Assembly (NCBI RefSeq): GCF_012910705.2
Contig: NZ_WTVG02000038.1
Span: 186,001-250,000 of the forward strand
Direction of reading: 5' to 3'
DNA from: Aromatoleum anaerobium
GTDB lineage: Bacteria; Pseudomonadota; Gammaproteobacteria; Burkholderiales; Rhodocyclaceae
Length of the DNA stretch: 64,000 bases
In this document: in pieces, positions 9,475 to 18,541 of the stretch
How the letters are laid out: every line of letters starts with the position of its first letter
Position numbering within the stretch: the first letter of the stretch is position 1
Notes under the pieces: model-generated
Told to the model about the DNA's origin: nothing
The model's database searches: none
Seen by the model: the letters and a program-made list of their open reading frames with translations, nothing else
Position numbers and translations under genes: made by a program

Positions 9475-11355
9475 ATGAACTATGCCGAACGTGCATTGCG
9501 CACGTTGAGCGCCGGAAACCGGACACTGCTGCGGGCCGAGGACGAAGCGAGCCTGCTGCAGGAGATGTGCCAGGTCATCGTCGAACTCGGCGGCTACCGC
9601 ATGGCGTGGGTCGGCTTTGCCGAGCAGGATGAAGGGAAGACATTGCGCCCGGTTGCTCATCGGGGATTCGAAGACGGCTTTTTCGACATCGCGCATTTCA
9701 CCTGGGCCGAAGGGGAAGGCGGCCCGACCGCGCAGGCGGTGCGAACCGGCAAACCGGTTGTGGTGCAGGACATCAAGACGGTGGTCGCGCCCCACCTGCC
9801 GGTCGCGATCACCGAAGCCATCGAGCGCGGCTACGCATCGGTCGTCGCCTTTCCGCTGATCATCGACGGGCAGGTCGGCGGCAACCTGACGATCTTCGCG
9901 GCCGAGACCGACGCGTTCGACGAGCAGGAAGTCGGGCTGCTCGGCGAGATGGCTGACGACCTCGCCTTCGGCATCGGGACCCTGCGGATGCGGGCCCGCC
10001 ACCGTGAGGCCGAGGAAACGATCCGCCGCATGGCCTACTTCGATACGCTCACCGCACTGCCGAACCGGACCTCGGCTGAAGAGACGCTGAGCACCGCGAT
10101 CGAGTTCGCGCGCAGCCAGCACCAGTCGCTGGCGATCCTGCTGGTCAAGGTGGGACTGTTCCAGGAAATCAGCGACACGCTGGGCTACCGGGAAGCCGAC
10201 CAGTTGCTCCGCGAGATGTCCCGCCGCCTTGCGACCCTCGCCGGCGAACTCCCGTCGATTGCGCGGGTCGGGGAAGATGAATTTTCGCTGCTGCTGCGCA
10301 ATGCGGGCGCCGAGACCGCCTGCCGGCTCGCCCAGCGCATCGTGCGTGAAGCGTGCGATTCGGTGGCGGTCAACGGGCTGATGATCGACCCGCATGTGTA
10401 TATCGGCGTCGTGCTCTTTCCGGGGCACGGCACGACGCCCGAGGCATTGATGCGGCGCGCGAAGATTGCCGCGGTGCAGTCCAGGCGGACAGTTGCCAAG
10501 TATGGCCTGTACCAGGGCACGGCGGATGTCGAGAGCACGCGCCGGCTGACGCTGATGAGCGATCTGCGCCGCGCGATCGAACAGGACGAGTTGCTGCTGT
10601 ACTGCCAGCCGAAGGTGAGCATCGCATCCCGGGAGGTCTGCGGTGCCGAGGCCCTGGTACGCTGGCGGCACCCGCAGCACGGCATGGTTGCGACCGGCGA
10701 ATTCATCGCGCTCGCCGAACGGGCCGGTCTGATCATGCCGCTCACGCGCTGGGTGCTCGAAACAGCTTTCAGGCAGAGCCACACCTGGTACGAGCAGGGC
10801 GTGCGCTGTCCTCTGTCGGTCAATCTCTCGGCCCAGGACTTGCGCGACCCGCGCCTGATCGACCGCATCGTCGGTCTGTTCGCGACCTGGGCGATGCCGC
10901 CCGAGCTAGTCCAGTTCGAACTCACCGAAAGCGCCCTGATGGAGGACCCTGCGGGGGCGCTCGACACGATGGCGCGCCTGAAAGCGCTCGGGGTCGAACT
11001 GTTTGTCGACGATTTCGGCACCGGCTATTCCAGCCTGAGCTACCTGCAGAAATTGCCGGTCGACGCGCTCAAGATCGACCAGTCCTTCGTCATGAGCATG
11101 CTGACGAATCCCGGCTCGGCGATCATCGTCCGCTCCACGGTCGATCTGGGTCACAACCTGGGGCTCGGCGTGGTGGCCGAAGGAGTCGAAAGCGAAGGTC
11201 TGTGGGAGGGTTTGCGGGCGCTCGGTTGCGACACCGCGCAAGGCCATTTCGTCGGCATGCCGATTCCGGCCGACCAGTTCATCGAATGGGAAGCGCATTC
11301 GCCCTGGCGGCTCCGCCCCGCGGCCGGCGACACAACGCCGGCAATTGCTCGCTGA
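9475..11355 (+). CDS. GAF-GGDEF-EAL protein, probable c-di-GMP phosphodiesterase
   Basis: The protein has about 626 residues: a GAF-type sensor domain at roughly 15-170, a GGDEF domain at 185-345 and an EAL domain at 365-610. The cyclase motif reads GEDEF (266-270), and the metal-binding DLD motif of active cyclases is replaced by VKVG, so cyclase activity is unlikely. The EAL half looks intact: EALVRW at 392-397, NLSAQ, ELTES, DDFGTGYSS, the KID motif, AEGVES and a late glutamine. It therefore probably degrades c-di-GMP under control of the GAF domain. The ATG at 9475 follows an AAGGAAG box. Confidence 0.9.
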   Translation: MNYAERALRTLSAGNRTLLRAEDEASLLQEMCQVIVELGGYRMAWVGFAEQDEGKTLRPVAHRGFEDGFFDIAHFTWAEGEGGPTAQAVRTGKPVVVQDIKTVVAPHLPVAITEAIERGYASVVAFPLIIDGQVGGNLTIFAAETDAFDEQEVGLLGEMADDLAFGIGTLRMRARHREAEETIRRMAYFDTLTALPNRTSAEETLSTAIEFARSQHQSLAILLVKVGLFQEISDTLGYREADQLLREMSRRLATLAGELPSIARVGEDEFSLLLRNAGAETACRLAQRIVREACDSVAVNGLMIDPHVYIGVVLFPGHGTTPEALMRRAKIAAVQSRRTVAKYGLYQGTADVESTRRLTLMSDLRRAIEQDELLLYCQPKVSIASREVCGAEALVRWRHPQHGMVATGEFIALAERAGLIMPLTRWVLETAFRQSHTWYEQGVRCPLSVNLSAQDLRDPRLIDRIVGLFATWAMPPELVQFELTESALMEDPAGALDTMARLKALGVELFVDDFGTGYSSLSYLQKLPVDALKIDQSFVMSMLTNPGSAIIVRSTVDLGHNLGLGVVAEGVESEGLWEGLRALGCDTAQGHFVGMPIPADQFIEWEAHSPWRLRPAAGDTTPAIAR

Positions 11356-11400
11356 CGGTTCGTCGGTCAGGGCCGGGCGGAAAAGTTCGCAGCTTCGCCG

Positions 11401-11410
11401 CCCCCCCCCC
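11401..11410. repeat. Ten-cytosine homopolymer tract
   Basis: A run of ten C lies between the convergent 3' ends of the GAF-GGDEF-EAL gene and the J-domain gene, only three bases from the stop of the latter. It is a likely slippage site but lies outside coding sequence. Confidence 0.8.
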
Positions 11411-11413
11411 TGC

Positions 11414-12529
11414 TCAGAACATCATCCCTTCGTCAAACCGCATGGACTTCAAATCCTTGAGCAGCGCCTTGATTTCCTTGATGTCGTCGAACTTCGCAAG
11501 GTCCTCTTCCATGGACCTGAACGTCTGCTTCTTCCGCACGATCTGAACGTCGAGCAAGGACAACATGCTCTCGGGAGACAGGCGTTGCCGCGGATCGACC
11601 TGGAAGCGCAGGGCGAACGCATGTTCGACACCCATGATCTCCATGTCGAGTTCCTTCGACTGGTCCTTCAGGATCACATTGAAGCGCTTCAGACGATCTT
11701 CGCTCATCCGGGCCAGCTCGGCCGGGTCAATGTGCTCCAGCTCCAGCTGCAGTTCGAGAAGCTGCAGCAGATTCCGGCTTTCATAAGCGCGATTGACGCG
11801 CTGCATGAGCAGGTTCTTGCGCTCGCGCTCGGCCAGGTCCGGCTCACGATCGGGGTGCAGCGCGCTGGCGAGCTTGCGGTAAACGTCGCGAATCGAGGCG
11901 CTGATCTCCTTTTCCTCGGTCTCCTGCGCCTGTTCGCGTGCCAGTTGCTTCGCCGTTTTCTTGCGCCGCGCCGCGCGTGAGGCCTGCTCGGCACTCGCCT
12001 TTTGCGCCTGCTCAGTCATTTTTTCATGTGCCTGACGCAGGAAGGATTCGGGGTCGTTGAAATCGATGTCGTCGTCCAGCCCGACGCCCATCATGCCCTC
12101 GAACATTTCCTTGAGCTGCTGCTTTTCCGCCGCAAGATCCTCGTCGTAATCCGACCCGCTGTGCCGGTTGTAGATTTCCTTGAGTTCCGGGTCGTCCGAC
12201 TTCTCGAGAAGCGGAGCCACCAGATTGACGATAAATTCGGCCAGGCCCTTGCGCTCGGTGCGCGTCAGGCCTTTCTGCCCATATGCCTGGTCCAGCTTTC
12301 GCACCATCTGCAACTGCAGGCCTTCGAGTTCGGCTTCAATGGGCAAAAGCTCTTCAGCGTACTTCTTCTGGTAACGCGGCAGGAGTATTTCCCATGCCGC
12401 CAGGCGTTGACGCTTCTGTTCGATCTGCTTGATCAGGCGGTTGAAAGTTTTCTGGTTGCGAGTCAAGGTGCCTGATGCGCCCTTGTCGCCAGCGATGACG
12501 ATCGAAGGCCTGGACGGGTCGAAAAGCAT
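11414..12529 (-). CDS. J-domain (DnaJ-like) protein
   Basis: The protein is about 371 residues, highly charged and mostly helical, with a J-domain-like segment in its second half. YRKLASALHPDRE at about residues 217-229 includes the HPD tripeptide (225-227) needed to stimulate DnaK ATPase, followed by the helix LMQRVNRAYE. A coiled-coil-rich N-terminal half is unlike DnaJ, so this is probably a specialised co-chaperone of unknown client. I chose the ATG at 12529 (MLFDPSR); upstream in-frame sequence is Arg-rich and atypical. It faces the GGDEF-EAL gene tail to tail. Confidence 0.75.
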   Translation of the reverse strand: MLFDPSRPSIVIAGDKGASGTLTRNQKTFNRLIKQIEQKRQRLAAWEILLPRYQKKYAEELLPIEAELEGLQLQMVRKLDQAYGQKGLTRTERKGLAEFIVNLVAPLLEKSDDPELKEIYNRHSGSDYDEDLAAEKQQLKEMFEGMMGVGLDDDIDFNDPESFLRQAHEKMTEQAQKASAEQASRAARRKKTAKQLAREQAQETEEKEISASIRDVYRKLASALHPDREPDLAERERKNLLMQRVNRAYESRNLLQLLELQLELEHIDPAELARMSEDRLKRFNVILKDQSKELDMEIMGVEHAFALRFQVDPRQRLSPESMLSLLDVQIVRKKQTFRSMEEDLAKFDDIKEIKALLKDLKSMRFDEGMMF

Positions 12530-12660
12530 GGTCTGGAATCCGGAGGGCCGATAAAGCCTCGAAGTCTGGTGCCGCGCCTCTCGGCGGTCAACCTCTGGGC
12601 GTCGCGACGGCATCGACCATTTCGCAACAACTTCCCGGAGCCGGCCTTCAGACCGGTGCC

Positions 12661-12692
12661 CCGGCTCCCCGCCCTGAAATGCGGGGAGCCGG
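12661..12692. repeat. 12-bp perfect inverted repeat
   Basis: The arms ccggctccccgc and gcggggagccgg enclose an 8-base loop. It lies at the left border of the accessory island, between the J-domain gene start and the icmF remnant. There is no T-run, so it looks more like a dispersed palindrome or boundary element than a terminator. Confidence 0.55.
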
Positions 12693-12710
12693 AGTCGGTG
12701 TTACGGTGGG

Positions 12711-12800
12711 TCACATGCTGCGCCGGTACTGCCCGCCGATCTTCTGGCTGCGCTCGCTCGCGCCGTACTTGTTCTTCATCGCGCCTGCCCAGATACGGTG
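12711..12800 (-). pseudogene. Decayed icmF 3' fragment with a large internal deletion
   Basis: Read on the minus strand this short stretch encodes [20 protein letters not shown] directly joined to IGGQYRRSM and a stop. The first part matches residues ~842-862 of the intact IcmF in this window ([20 protein letters not shown]), and the second matches its last residues (GGQYRRSM). About 224 residues between them are missing. At DNA level the two segments correspond to 14598-14650 and 13898-13921. This is a second, deleted copy of the mutase 3' end, lying about 1.2 kb beyond the real one on the same strand. It cannot encode a functional enzyme. Confidence 0.8.
12713..12731. repeat. 19-bp direct repeat, copy 1 (icmF 3' end)
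   Basis: The 19 bases acatgctgcgccggtactg are repeated exactly at 13898-13916, the true 3' end of icmF, and the next few bases (ccgcc after one mismatch) also match. The two copies bracket the restriction-gene fragment and the toxin-antitoxin pair. Confidence 0.85.
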
Positions 12801-12833
12801 GACGGGACGATTCTTTACCTTGGCATCATTCAC

Positions 12834-13091
12834 CTACAATGTCAGCTTGCCCTGCTCCTCCGGCAACAAGCTGCCCCTGACACGAGCGAAGTTCAGCAGC
12901 TCCGCCAACGCACCCTGCTGCGTGCGCCAGTCACGCAGCACGTGCTCCGCGAGCAACGCGTAATGCCACTTTCGCCCGTCCCGGTTCGCCGGCGGCAGAC
13001 CGTTGATGCGCTCGCACCAGGCCGTCGCCGCCTTCAGCTTGCGCTGTAGTTCAGCGTGCTCACCTGTCCCTGGGCCGATGGACAGGCGCAA
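12834..13091 (-). pseudogene. C-terminal fragment resembling a type III restriction Res/DEAD-box helicase protein
   Basis: About 85 codons read ELQRKLKAATAWCERINGLP, then WHYALLAEHVLRDW and ELLNFARVRG, before a stop at 12834. From memory this resembles the extreme C-terminus of large type III restriction (Res) or DEAD/DEAH helicase proteins (pattern AWCE.IN.LPP ... WHY.LL ... ELL.FAR.R). No start codon with a ribosome site exists, a stop lies a short way upstream in the same frame, and the rest of the gene is absent. I read it as the tail left by a deletion. A similarity search is needed to confirm the family. Confidence 0.5.
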
Positions 13092-13155
13092 GCTGCTGTG
13101 CGAGGTAATGCGGGCGTTCGTATTGGCCTACGGGGAAAAGACGCGGACGTAAAGC

Positions 13156-13539
13156 TCAGGCAGCGAACGGATCCATCAGCACAAGGCCGGGCACCCGTTT
13201 GAAGTCGGCAATGTTCCGGGTCATCAAGGGAAGGTTTTCGATCAGGGCGCTGGCAGCGATGATGGCGTCGGGCAGTTTGATGGCCAGACTGGAGCGGATT
13301 TCGATGACACGCTCGACGACCGGCGAGGTCAGGGCAATTTCGTCGAGTTGATCCAGCAGAAACCGGGCGCGGGCGCGACTGTCGTCGGTGTGGCCGCGCC
13401 AGCCCAGCACCTCCATGCGGGTGATCACCGAGATGCGCGCCTGATCCCGCAATGCCTGCTCGATGCGCTGAAGAACGGACTCATCCACGGCGTCAGCAAG
13501 AAAATATATCAGCAGATTCGTATCGACGACGCAGGACAT
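13156..13539 (-). CDS. vapC: PIN-domain ribonuclease toxin (VapC family)
   Basis: The protein is about 127 residues, normal for VapC. The PIN-domain acidic residues are visible: an aspartate in VVDTNLLIYF at the N-terminus, a glutamate in TRMEVLGW, and aspartates in KLPDAIIAA and RNIADFKRV. VapC toxins cleave RNA, often tRNA or rRNA loops, and are held inactive by the cognate antitoxin. The ATG at 13539 overlaps the stop codon of the upstream antitoxin gene by one base, the usual toxin-antitoxin arrangement. The catalytic set looks complete, so the toxin is probably functional. The RNA target is unknown. Confidence 0.88.
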   Translation of the reverse strand: MSCVVDTNLLIYFLADAVDESVLQRIEQALRDQARISVITRMEVLGWRGHTDDSRARARFLLDQLDEIALTSPVVERVIEIRSSLAIKLPDAIIAASALIENLPLMTRNIADFKRVPGLVLMDPFAA

Positions 13540-13763
13540 CAGCAGCGCTCGTCCCACTCGTCGCGCATCGCCTTCACTTCGGAGTCGATTTCTTGAGCGC
13601 TCATTTTTCGTGGCCATGACCCCCGCGCCGCCGTGATCGCAGCGTCAAGCTGCCCGACGTCATGGCGTCGCTCGGCGAACAGGGCATCGACCAATTGCAT
13701 CACCGCCGTACGTTGCGCACTCGGCAAGGATTCGAGCTTGTGGATCAGTTCCATGTGCCCCAT
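13539..13763 (-). CDS. vapB: Antitoxin of the VapBC-type pair
   Basis: This is a small acidic, helical protein of about 74 residues (MGHMELIHKLESLPSAQ...). It precedes and overlaps the PIN toxin gene by one base. The N-terminal part would hold the DNA-binding and dimerisation region and the C-terminal part (AMRDEWDERC) the toxin-wrapping segment, by analogy to VapB. I chose the ATG at 13763 since AGGAG lies 8 bases upstream; an ATG at 13769 is too close to that box. The pair is presumably autoregulated; no operator was identified. The assignment rests mainly on position. Confidence 0.75.
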   Translation of the reverse strand: MGHMELIHKLESLPSAQRTAVMQLVDALFAERRHDVGQLDAAITAARGSWPRKMSAQEIDSEVKAMRDEWDERC

Positions 13764-13895
13764 GGCCATTTCTCCTGCGGTTCCCGCGTTCAGTGTAGTC
13801 AGGCAAAGGGCTCCGCCGCAACCGGACAGCAAAACGGCTCCGTGCGGCGCCGTTTCCGTGATGCCCGAGCAACTCCCCCTCCAAGCAACTCCCCC

Positions 13896-16800
13896 TTACA
13901 TGCTGCGCCGGTACTGACCGCCGACCTCGTACAGCGCCGACGTGATCTGCCCGAGCGAGCAGTAGCGCACCGCGTCGACGAGCACCTCGAAGACGTTGCC
14001 GTCCTCGATGACGGCCTGGCGCAGCTTCGCGAGCCACTTCGGCGCTTCGGCGGCGTTGCGCGCCTGGAAGTCCGCGAGGCGCTTCAACTGCCCCTGCTTC
14101 TCTTCCTCCGTCGAGCGTGCCAGTTCGATTTCCGGCTGCGCGCTGCCCTTCGGGTTCAGGAAAGTATTGACGCCGATGATCGGGTACGAGCCGTCGTGCT
14201 TCTTGTGCTCGTAGTACAGCGACTCCTCCTGGATCTTGCCGCGCTGGTAGCCGGTCTCCATCGCGCCGAGCACGCCGCCGCGCGACGCGATCGCCTCGAA
14301 CTCCTGCAGCACCGCCTCTTCGACCAGGTCGGTGAGTTCCTCGATGATGAAGGCGCCCTGGTTCGGGTTCTCATTCTTCGCCAGGCCCCACTCGCGGTTG
14401 ATGATGAGTTGGATCGCCATCGCGCGGCGCACCGATTCCTCGGTCGGCGTCGTGATCGCCTCATCGTACGCGTTGGTGTGCAGCGAGTTGCAGTTGTCGT
14501 AGATCGCGATCAAGGCCTGCAGCGTCGTGCGGATGTCGTTGAAGTCCATCTCCTGCGCGTGCAGCGAGCGCCCGGAAGTCTGCACGTGGTACTTCAGCTT
14601 CTGGCTGCGCTCGTTCGCGCCGTACTTGTTCTTCATCGCCACCGCCCAGATGCGGCGCGCGACACGGCCGATCACGGAATACTCGGGGTCCATGCCGTTG
14701 GAGAAGAAGAACGACAGGTTGGGCGCGAAGTCGTCGATGTGCATGCCGCGGGCGAGGTAGGACTCGACGTAGGTGAAGCCGTTCGACAGCGTGAAGGCGA
14801 GCTGCGAGATCGGGTTCGCGCCGGCTTCGGCGATGTGGTAGCCGGAGATCGACACCGAGTAGAAGTTCTGCACCTGGTGATGGACGAAGTATTCCTGGAT
14901 GTCGCCCATCATCTTCAGCGCGAACTCGGTCGAGAAGATGCAGGTGTTCTGGCCCTGGTCTTCCTTCAGGATGTCCGCCTGCACCGTGCCGCGCACCGAC
15001 GACAGCGTCCATTCCTTGATCTTCTGGAATTCGGTCTCGGTCGGCTCGCGGCCGTTGTCGGCGCGGAACTTCGCGACCTGCTGATCCAACGCGGTGTTGA
15101 AGAAGAACGCAAGGATGATCGGCGCCGGCCCGTTGATCGTCATCGACACCGAGGTCGAAGGTGCCACGAGGTCGAAGCCGTCGTACAGCACCTTCATGTC
15201 GTCGAGCGTCGCGATCGACACGCCGGAGTTGCCGATCTTGCCGTAGATGTCCGGGCGCAGGTCCGGGTCGCAGCCGTACAGCGTCACCGAGTCGAACGCG
15301 GTCGACAGACGGTGCGCGGGCATGCCCTCGGAGACTTTCTTGAAGCGGCGGTTGGTGCGGAACGCGTCGCCCTCGCCGGCGAACATCCGCGTCGGATCCT
15401 CGCCTTCGCGCTTGAACGCGAACACGCCGGCGGTGTAGGGGAACGAGCCGGGCACGTTCTCCTTCATGAGGAATTTCAGCGATTCGCCGTCGTCGTCGAA
15501 CGCGGGCAGCGCGACCTTGCGGATCTTGCTGCCCGACAGCGATTCGCTCGTCAGCTTGGTGCGGATCTCCTTGTCGCGGATCTTCACGACGTATTCGTCG
15601 GCGGCGTAGAGCTCCTTCGTCTTCGGCCACATCTCGAGGAGCTTCTTCGCCGTGGGCGTCAGCTCGCCGTCCTTCCAGCTAATCAGCTCGTCGAATGTCA
15701 CCTGCGAACCCGCGTCCTTGCCGCACTGCTCGAATAGCGCCTTCGCGATCTTCAGCGACTGACGCTCGCGCGCGACGCGCGCCTGCTGCTGCACGTGCTT
15801 GTGGTAGTCGCGCACCGTGTCGGCGATCTCGGCGAGGTAGCGCGTGCGCTCGGCCGGCACGATCGCGCGGCCGTGGGAGGACGCCTTCGTCGCCACGACC
15901 GGCAGCACACCAGGCTTGGCTTTCAAGCCCTTCTCGACGAGCTTCGGGAACATCGCCTGGTACAAGGCGGTCACGCCGTCGTCGTTGAAGCGCGCCGCCA
16001 TCGTGCCGAACACCGGCATCGCGTCGGTCGGCTGGCTGAAGAGCTCGCGGTTCCTCTGGTACTGCTTCCTCACGTCGCGCAGCGCGTCGTCGGCGCCCTT
16101 GCGGTCGAACTTGTTGATCGCGACGAAATCGGCGAAGTCGAGCATGTCGATCTTCTCCAGCTGGCTCGCCGCGCCGAATTCCGGCGTCATCACGTACAGC
16201 GACAGGTCGACGTACGGCACGATCGCGGCGTTGCCCTGGCCGATGCCGGAAGTCTCGACGATGACGAGGTCGAAGCCGACGAGCTTCGTCGCGGCGATGA
16301 CTTCGGGCAGCGCCGCGGAGATCTCCGAGCCGGTGTCGCGCGTCGCCAGCGAGCGCATGTAGATGTTGACGTGCTCGATCGCGTTCATGCGAATGCGGTC
16401 GCCGAGCAGCGCACCGCCGGTGCGCTTGCGCGACGGGTCGATCGACACGATCGCGAGCTTGAGGCGGTCAGCCTGGTCGAGGCGGAAACGACGCACGAGT
16501 TCATCGGTCAGCGAGCTCTTGCCCGCGCCGCCGGTGCCGGTGATGCCGAGCGCCGGCGTCCTGACTTTCGCCGCCGCGTCGATGATCGCCTTCCTGACGT
16601 CATCGCCATAGGCGCCGTTCTCGAGCGCGGTGATGACACGCGACAGCACGCGCTGGCGGTCCGCGCGCTCGCCCGTCGTGAGCTGCCTGACGATATCGTC
16701 GGCAGTCTGCGGCGCAACCGCGGTGAGGTCGAAATCGGAATTCTCGACAAGGTCGTTGATCATGCCCTGCAGCCCCATCATCGCGCCGTCTTCGGGCGAA

Positions 16801-17183
16801 TACACGCGCGTGACGCCGTAGTCGTGCAGCTCGCGGATCTCGGACGGCACGATCACGCCGCCGCCGCCACCGAACACCTTGATGTTCTCGCCGCCGTTCG
16901 CGCGCAAAAGGTCGATCATGTACTTGAAGAACTCGACGTGTCCGCCCTGGTAGCTCGTGATCGCGATACCCTGCACGTCTTCCTGCAGCGCCGCGTTGAC
17001 AATTTCGCCGACCGAGCGGTTGTGCCCGAGATGGATCACTTCGGCGCCGGTCGATTGCAGGATCCGCCGCATGATGTTGATCGACGCGTCGTGACCGTCG
17101 AACAGTGCCGCCGCGGTCACGAAGCGGACTTTGTTCTTCGGCTTGTAGTTGACGAGCTTCCTGGCTTCGCTGAGGTTGGTCAT
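13896..17183 (-). CDS. icmF: Fused isobutyryl-CoA mutase IcmF
   Basis: This ~1095-residue adenosylcobalamin enzyme interconverts isobutyryl-CoA and n-butyryl-CoA (some members also use pivalyl- or isovaleryl-CoA). Domains run: B12-binding at ~1-145 with FDGHDAS (axial His31), a MeaB-like GTPase chaperone at ~200-450 with Walker [10 protein letters not shown] (216-224), a linker, and the substrate-binding mutase barrel to the C-terminus. Length matches the family. I chose the ATG at 17183 (MTNLSEARK), which has a GGA box upstream and the usual IcmF start. An AraC-type regulator is divergent. A weak -10-like TAAGAT lies at 17219-17224 on the minus strand. A truncated relic of its 3' end lies downstream at 12711-12800. 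Confidence 0.96.
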   Translation of the reverse strand: MTNLSEARKLVNYKPKNKVRFVTAAALFDGHDASINIMRRILQSTGAEVIHLGHNRSVGEIVNAALQEDVQGIAITSYQGGHVEFFKYMIDLLRANGGENIKVFGGGGGVIVPSEIRELHDYGVTRVYSPEDGAMMGLQGMINDLVENSDFDLTAVAPQTADDIVRQLTTGERADRQRVLSRVITALENGAYGDDVRKAIIDAAAKVRTPALGITGTGGAGKSSLTDELVRRFRLDQADRLKLAIVSIDPSRKRTGGALLGDRIRMNAIEHVNIYMRSLATRDTGSEISAALPEVIAATKLVGFDLVIVETSGIGQGNAAIVPYVDLSLYVMTPEFGAASQLEKIDMLDFADFVAINKFDRKGADDALRDVRKQYQRNRELFSQPTDAMPVFGTMAARFNDDGVTALYQAMFPKLVEKGLKAKPGVLPVVATKASSHGRAIVPAERTRYLAEIADTVRDYHKHVQQQARVARERQSLKIAKALFEQCGKDAGSQVTFDELISWKDGELTPTAKKLLEMWPKTKELYAADEYVVKIRDKEIRTKLTSESLSGSKIRKVALPAFDDDGESLKFLMKENVPGSFPYTAGVFAFKREGEDPTRMFAGEGDAFRTNRRFKKVSEGMPAHRLSTAFDSVTLYGCDPDLRPDIYGKIGNSGVSIATLDDMKVLYDGFDLVAPSTSVSMTINGPAPIILAFFFNTALDQQVAKFRADNGREPTETEFQKIKEWTLSSVRGTVQADILKEDQGQNTCIFSTEFALKMMGDIQEYFVHHQVQNFYSVSISGYHIAEAGANPISQLAFTLSNGFTYVESYLARGMHIDDFAPNLSFFFSNGMDPEYSVIGRVARRIWAVAMKNKYGANERSQKLKYHVQTSGRSLHAQEMDFNDIRTTLQALIAIYDNCNSLHTNAYDEAITTPTEESVRRAMAIQLIINREWGLAKNENPNQGAFIIEELTDLVEEAVLQEFEAIASRGGVLGAMETGYQRGKIQEESLYYEHKKHDGSYPIIGVNTFLNPKGSAQPEIELARSTEEEKQGQLKRLADFQARNAAEAPKWLAKLRQAVIEDGNVFEVLVDAVRYCSLGQITSALYEVGGQYRRSM
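13898..13916. repeat. 19-bp direct repeat, copy 2 (inside the icmF 3' end)
   Basis: This is the partner of the copy at 12713-12731. It forms the last codons of intact icmF. The interval between the two copies carries only accessory sequence. Confidence 0.85.
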
Positions 17184-17325
17184 GTCGTTTTCCACGTGAT
17201 GTTCGCTGATGCCCTGCATCTTAGGGGGCCGACCGACCGATTGCCATTGCCCGGCCGGACGTCCATCGTGCAAAATCCGCCAACCTTCCGATCAACCTCG
17301 CGCCTTGCGCTGCACGAGTCCGAAC

Positions 17326-18462
17326 ATGCCCGCCCGTTCCGCTGGTGACGCATTTGCCGCCGCCTCGCCGCGCCCCGCTCGCAGCCGCCGCGCGACGGTT
17401 GCGCGAGGCTTCGTCACGGGAATGCTGTCGGGAATGGTCCGGCAGGGGCGGGATCCCGCGCCGTTGCTCGCCGAGACGGGGGTGGACCTTGCAGACGCTG
17501 CCAGACGCATCCCGATCGACCGCTACGCGGCGCTGTACAACCTGATCGGGCGCGAGATGGACGACGAGGGCTTTGGCCTGTTCGCGCAGCCGATGCGCTC
17601 GGGCAGCTTCGAGTTCCTGTGCCGCAGCATGCTCGGTGCGGCGACGCTCGGCGACGCGCTCGATCGCGCCGCGCGCTTCCTGCGCATCGTGCTGCCCGAT
17701 CTTGCGGTGAGCGTGCGGCGCGGCGACGGCGACGAGCGCGCCGAACTGCGCATTTCGGAGACGCGCCGGCTCGCGGATCGGCGCGGCGATCCGGCCCGCG
17801 TGTTCGCGTTCGAGTGGCTGCTGCGGCTGATCCACGCGGTTTCGTGCTGGCTCGTCAGCCGCGAGCTCGCGCTCGACTCGGTGCATTTCCCCTACCCCCG
17901 CCCGCCGCACGCCGACGACTACACACTGGTCTATACGGAACATTCGTTCTTCGACGCCGGCACGCTCGTCGCGCGGCTGCGCGACAACCTGCTCGACCTG
18001 CCAGTCCGCCGCGACGACGCCGCGCTCGCCACCTTCCTCGACGGCGCGCCGGGCAAGATCACGATGCTTTACCGGCGCGACCGCGACATGGTGTATCGCG
18101 TGCGCGACCTGCTGCGCGACGCCCTGCCCGACAACCTGTCGCTCGAGGCCGTCACCGACCGGCTGCACCTGTCACCGCGCACGCTGCACCGCCGGCTCGA
18201 GGAGGAAGGCTCGAGCTTTCGCACGATCAAGGATGCGCTGCGTCGCGACATCGCGCTCGCACGGCTGACGAAAACGGCGCAGCCGGTGGCGCAGATCGGC
18301 GCCGACCTCGGTTACGCCGATCCCTCGGCGTTCTATCGTGCCGTCGTCGCCTGGACCGGAATCTCCCCGGAGCGGTTTCGGAAGCAGTTGCTGAATCAGC
18401 CTGCGGGGGCGGACCTCCAGGCTCCGGCGCCGCCACGCGCTGCGGCGCGTTCCGTGAGGTAG
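17326..18462 (+). CDS. AraC family transcriptional regulator
   Basis: The protein is about 378 residues. It has an N-terminal arabinose-binding-like domain of the long OruR/ArgR-type AraC proteins and a C-terminal double helix-turn-helix at ~265-360 (VTDRLHLSPRTLHRRLEEEG, then IGADLGYADPSAFYRAVVAW and GISPERFR). The ATG at 17326 begins a disordered basic segment; a later start near codon 34 cannot be excluded. It is divergent from icmF with 142 bases between starts, so it is the natural candidate to control icmF, but no operator repeat was clear. Confidence 0.85.
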   Translation: MPARSAGDAFAAASPRPARSRRATVARGFVTGMLSGMVRQGRDPAPLLAETGVDLADAARRIPIDRYAALYNLIGREMDDEGFGLFAQPMRSGSFEFLCRSMLGAATLGDALDRAARFLRIVLPDLAVSVRRGDGDERAELRISETRRLADRRGDPARVFAFEWLLRLIHAVSCWLVSRELALDSVHFPYPRPPHADDYTLVYTEHSFFDAGTLVARLRDNLLDLPVRRDDAALATFLDGAPGKITMLYRRDRDMVYRVRDLLRDALPDNLSLEAVTDRLHLSPRTLHRRLEEEGSSFRTIKDALRRDIALARLTKTAQPVAQIGADLGYADPSAFYRAVVAWTGISPERFRKQLLNQPAGADLQAPAPPRAAARSVR

Positions 18463-18541
18463 TCGGCGCGTGCTCGGCCACCGAGATGACTAGAATGGGC
18501 AAGCCCTACAACCCAACCGACCCCCGAGGGATGCACGCCTG

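Noticed and set aside
12711-13921. Complete insertion sequence or integron between the 19-bp direct repeats
   Set aside because: There is no transposase or integrase in the interval, and the repeat is icmF coding sequence, not a generated target duplication.
13662-15737. Long plus-strand open frame opposite icmF and vapBC
   Set aside because: Its composition is that of a GC-driven antisense frame, and it crosses two unrelated minus-strand genes and the island boundary.
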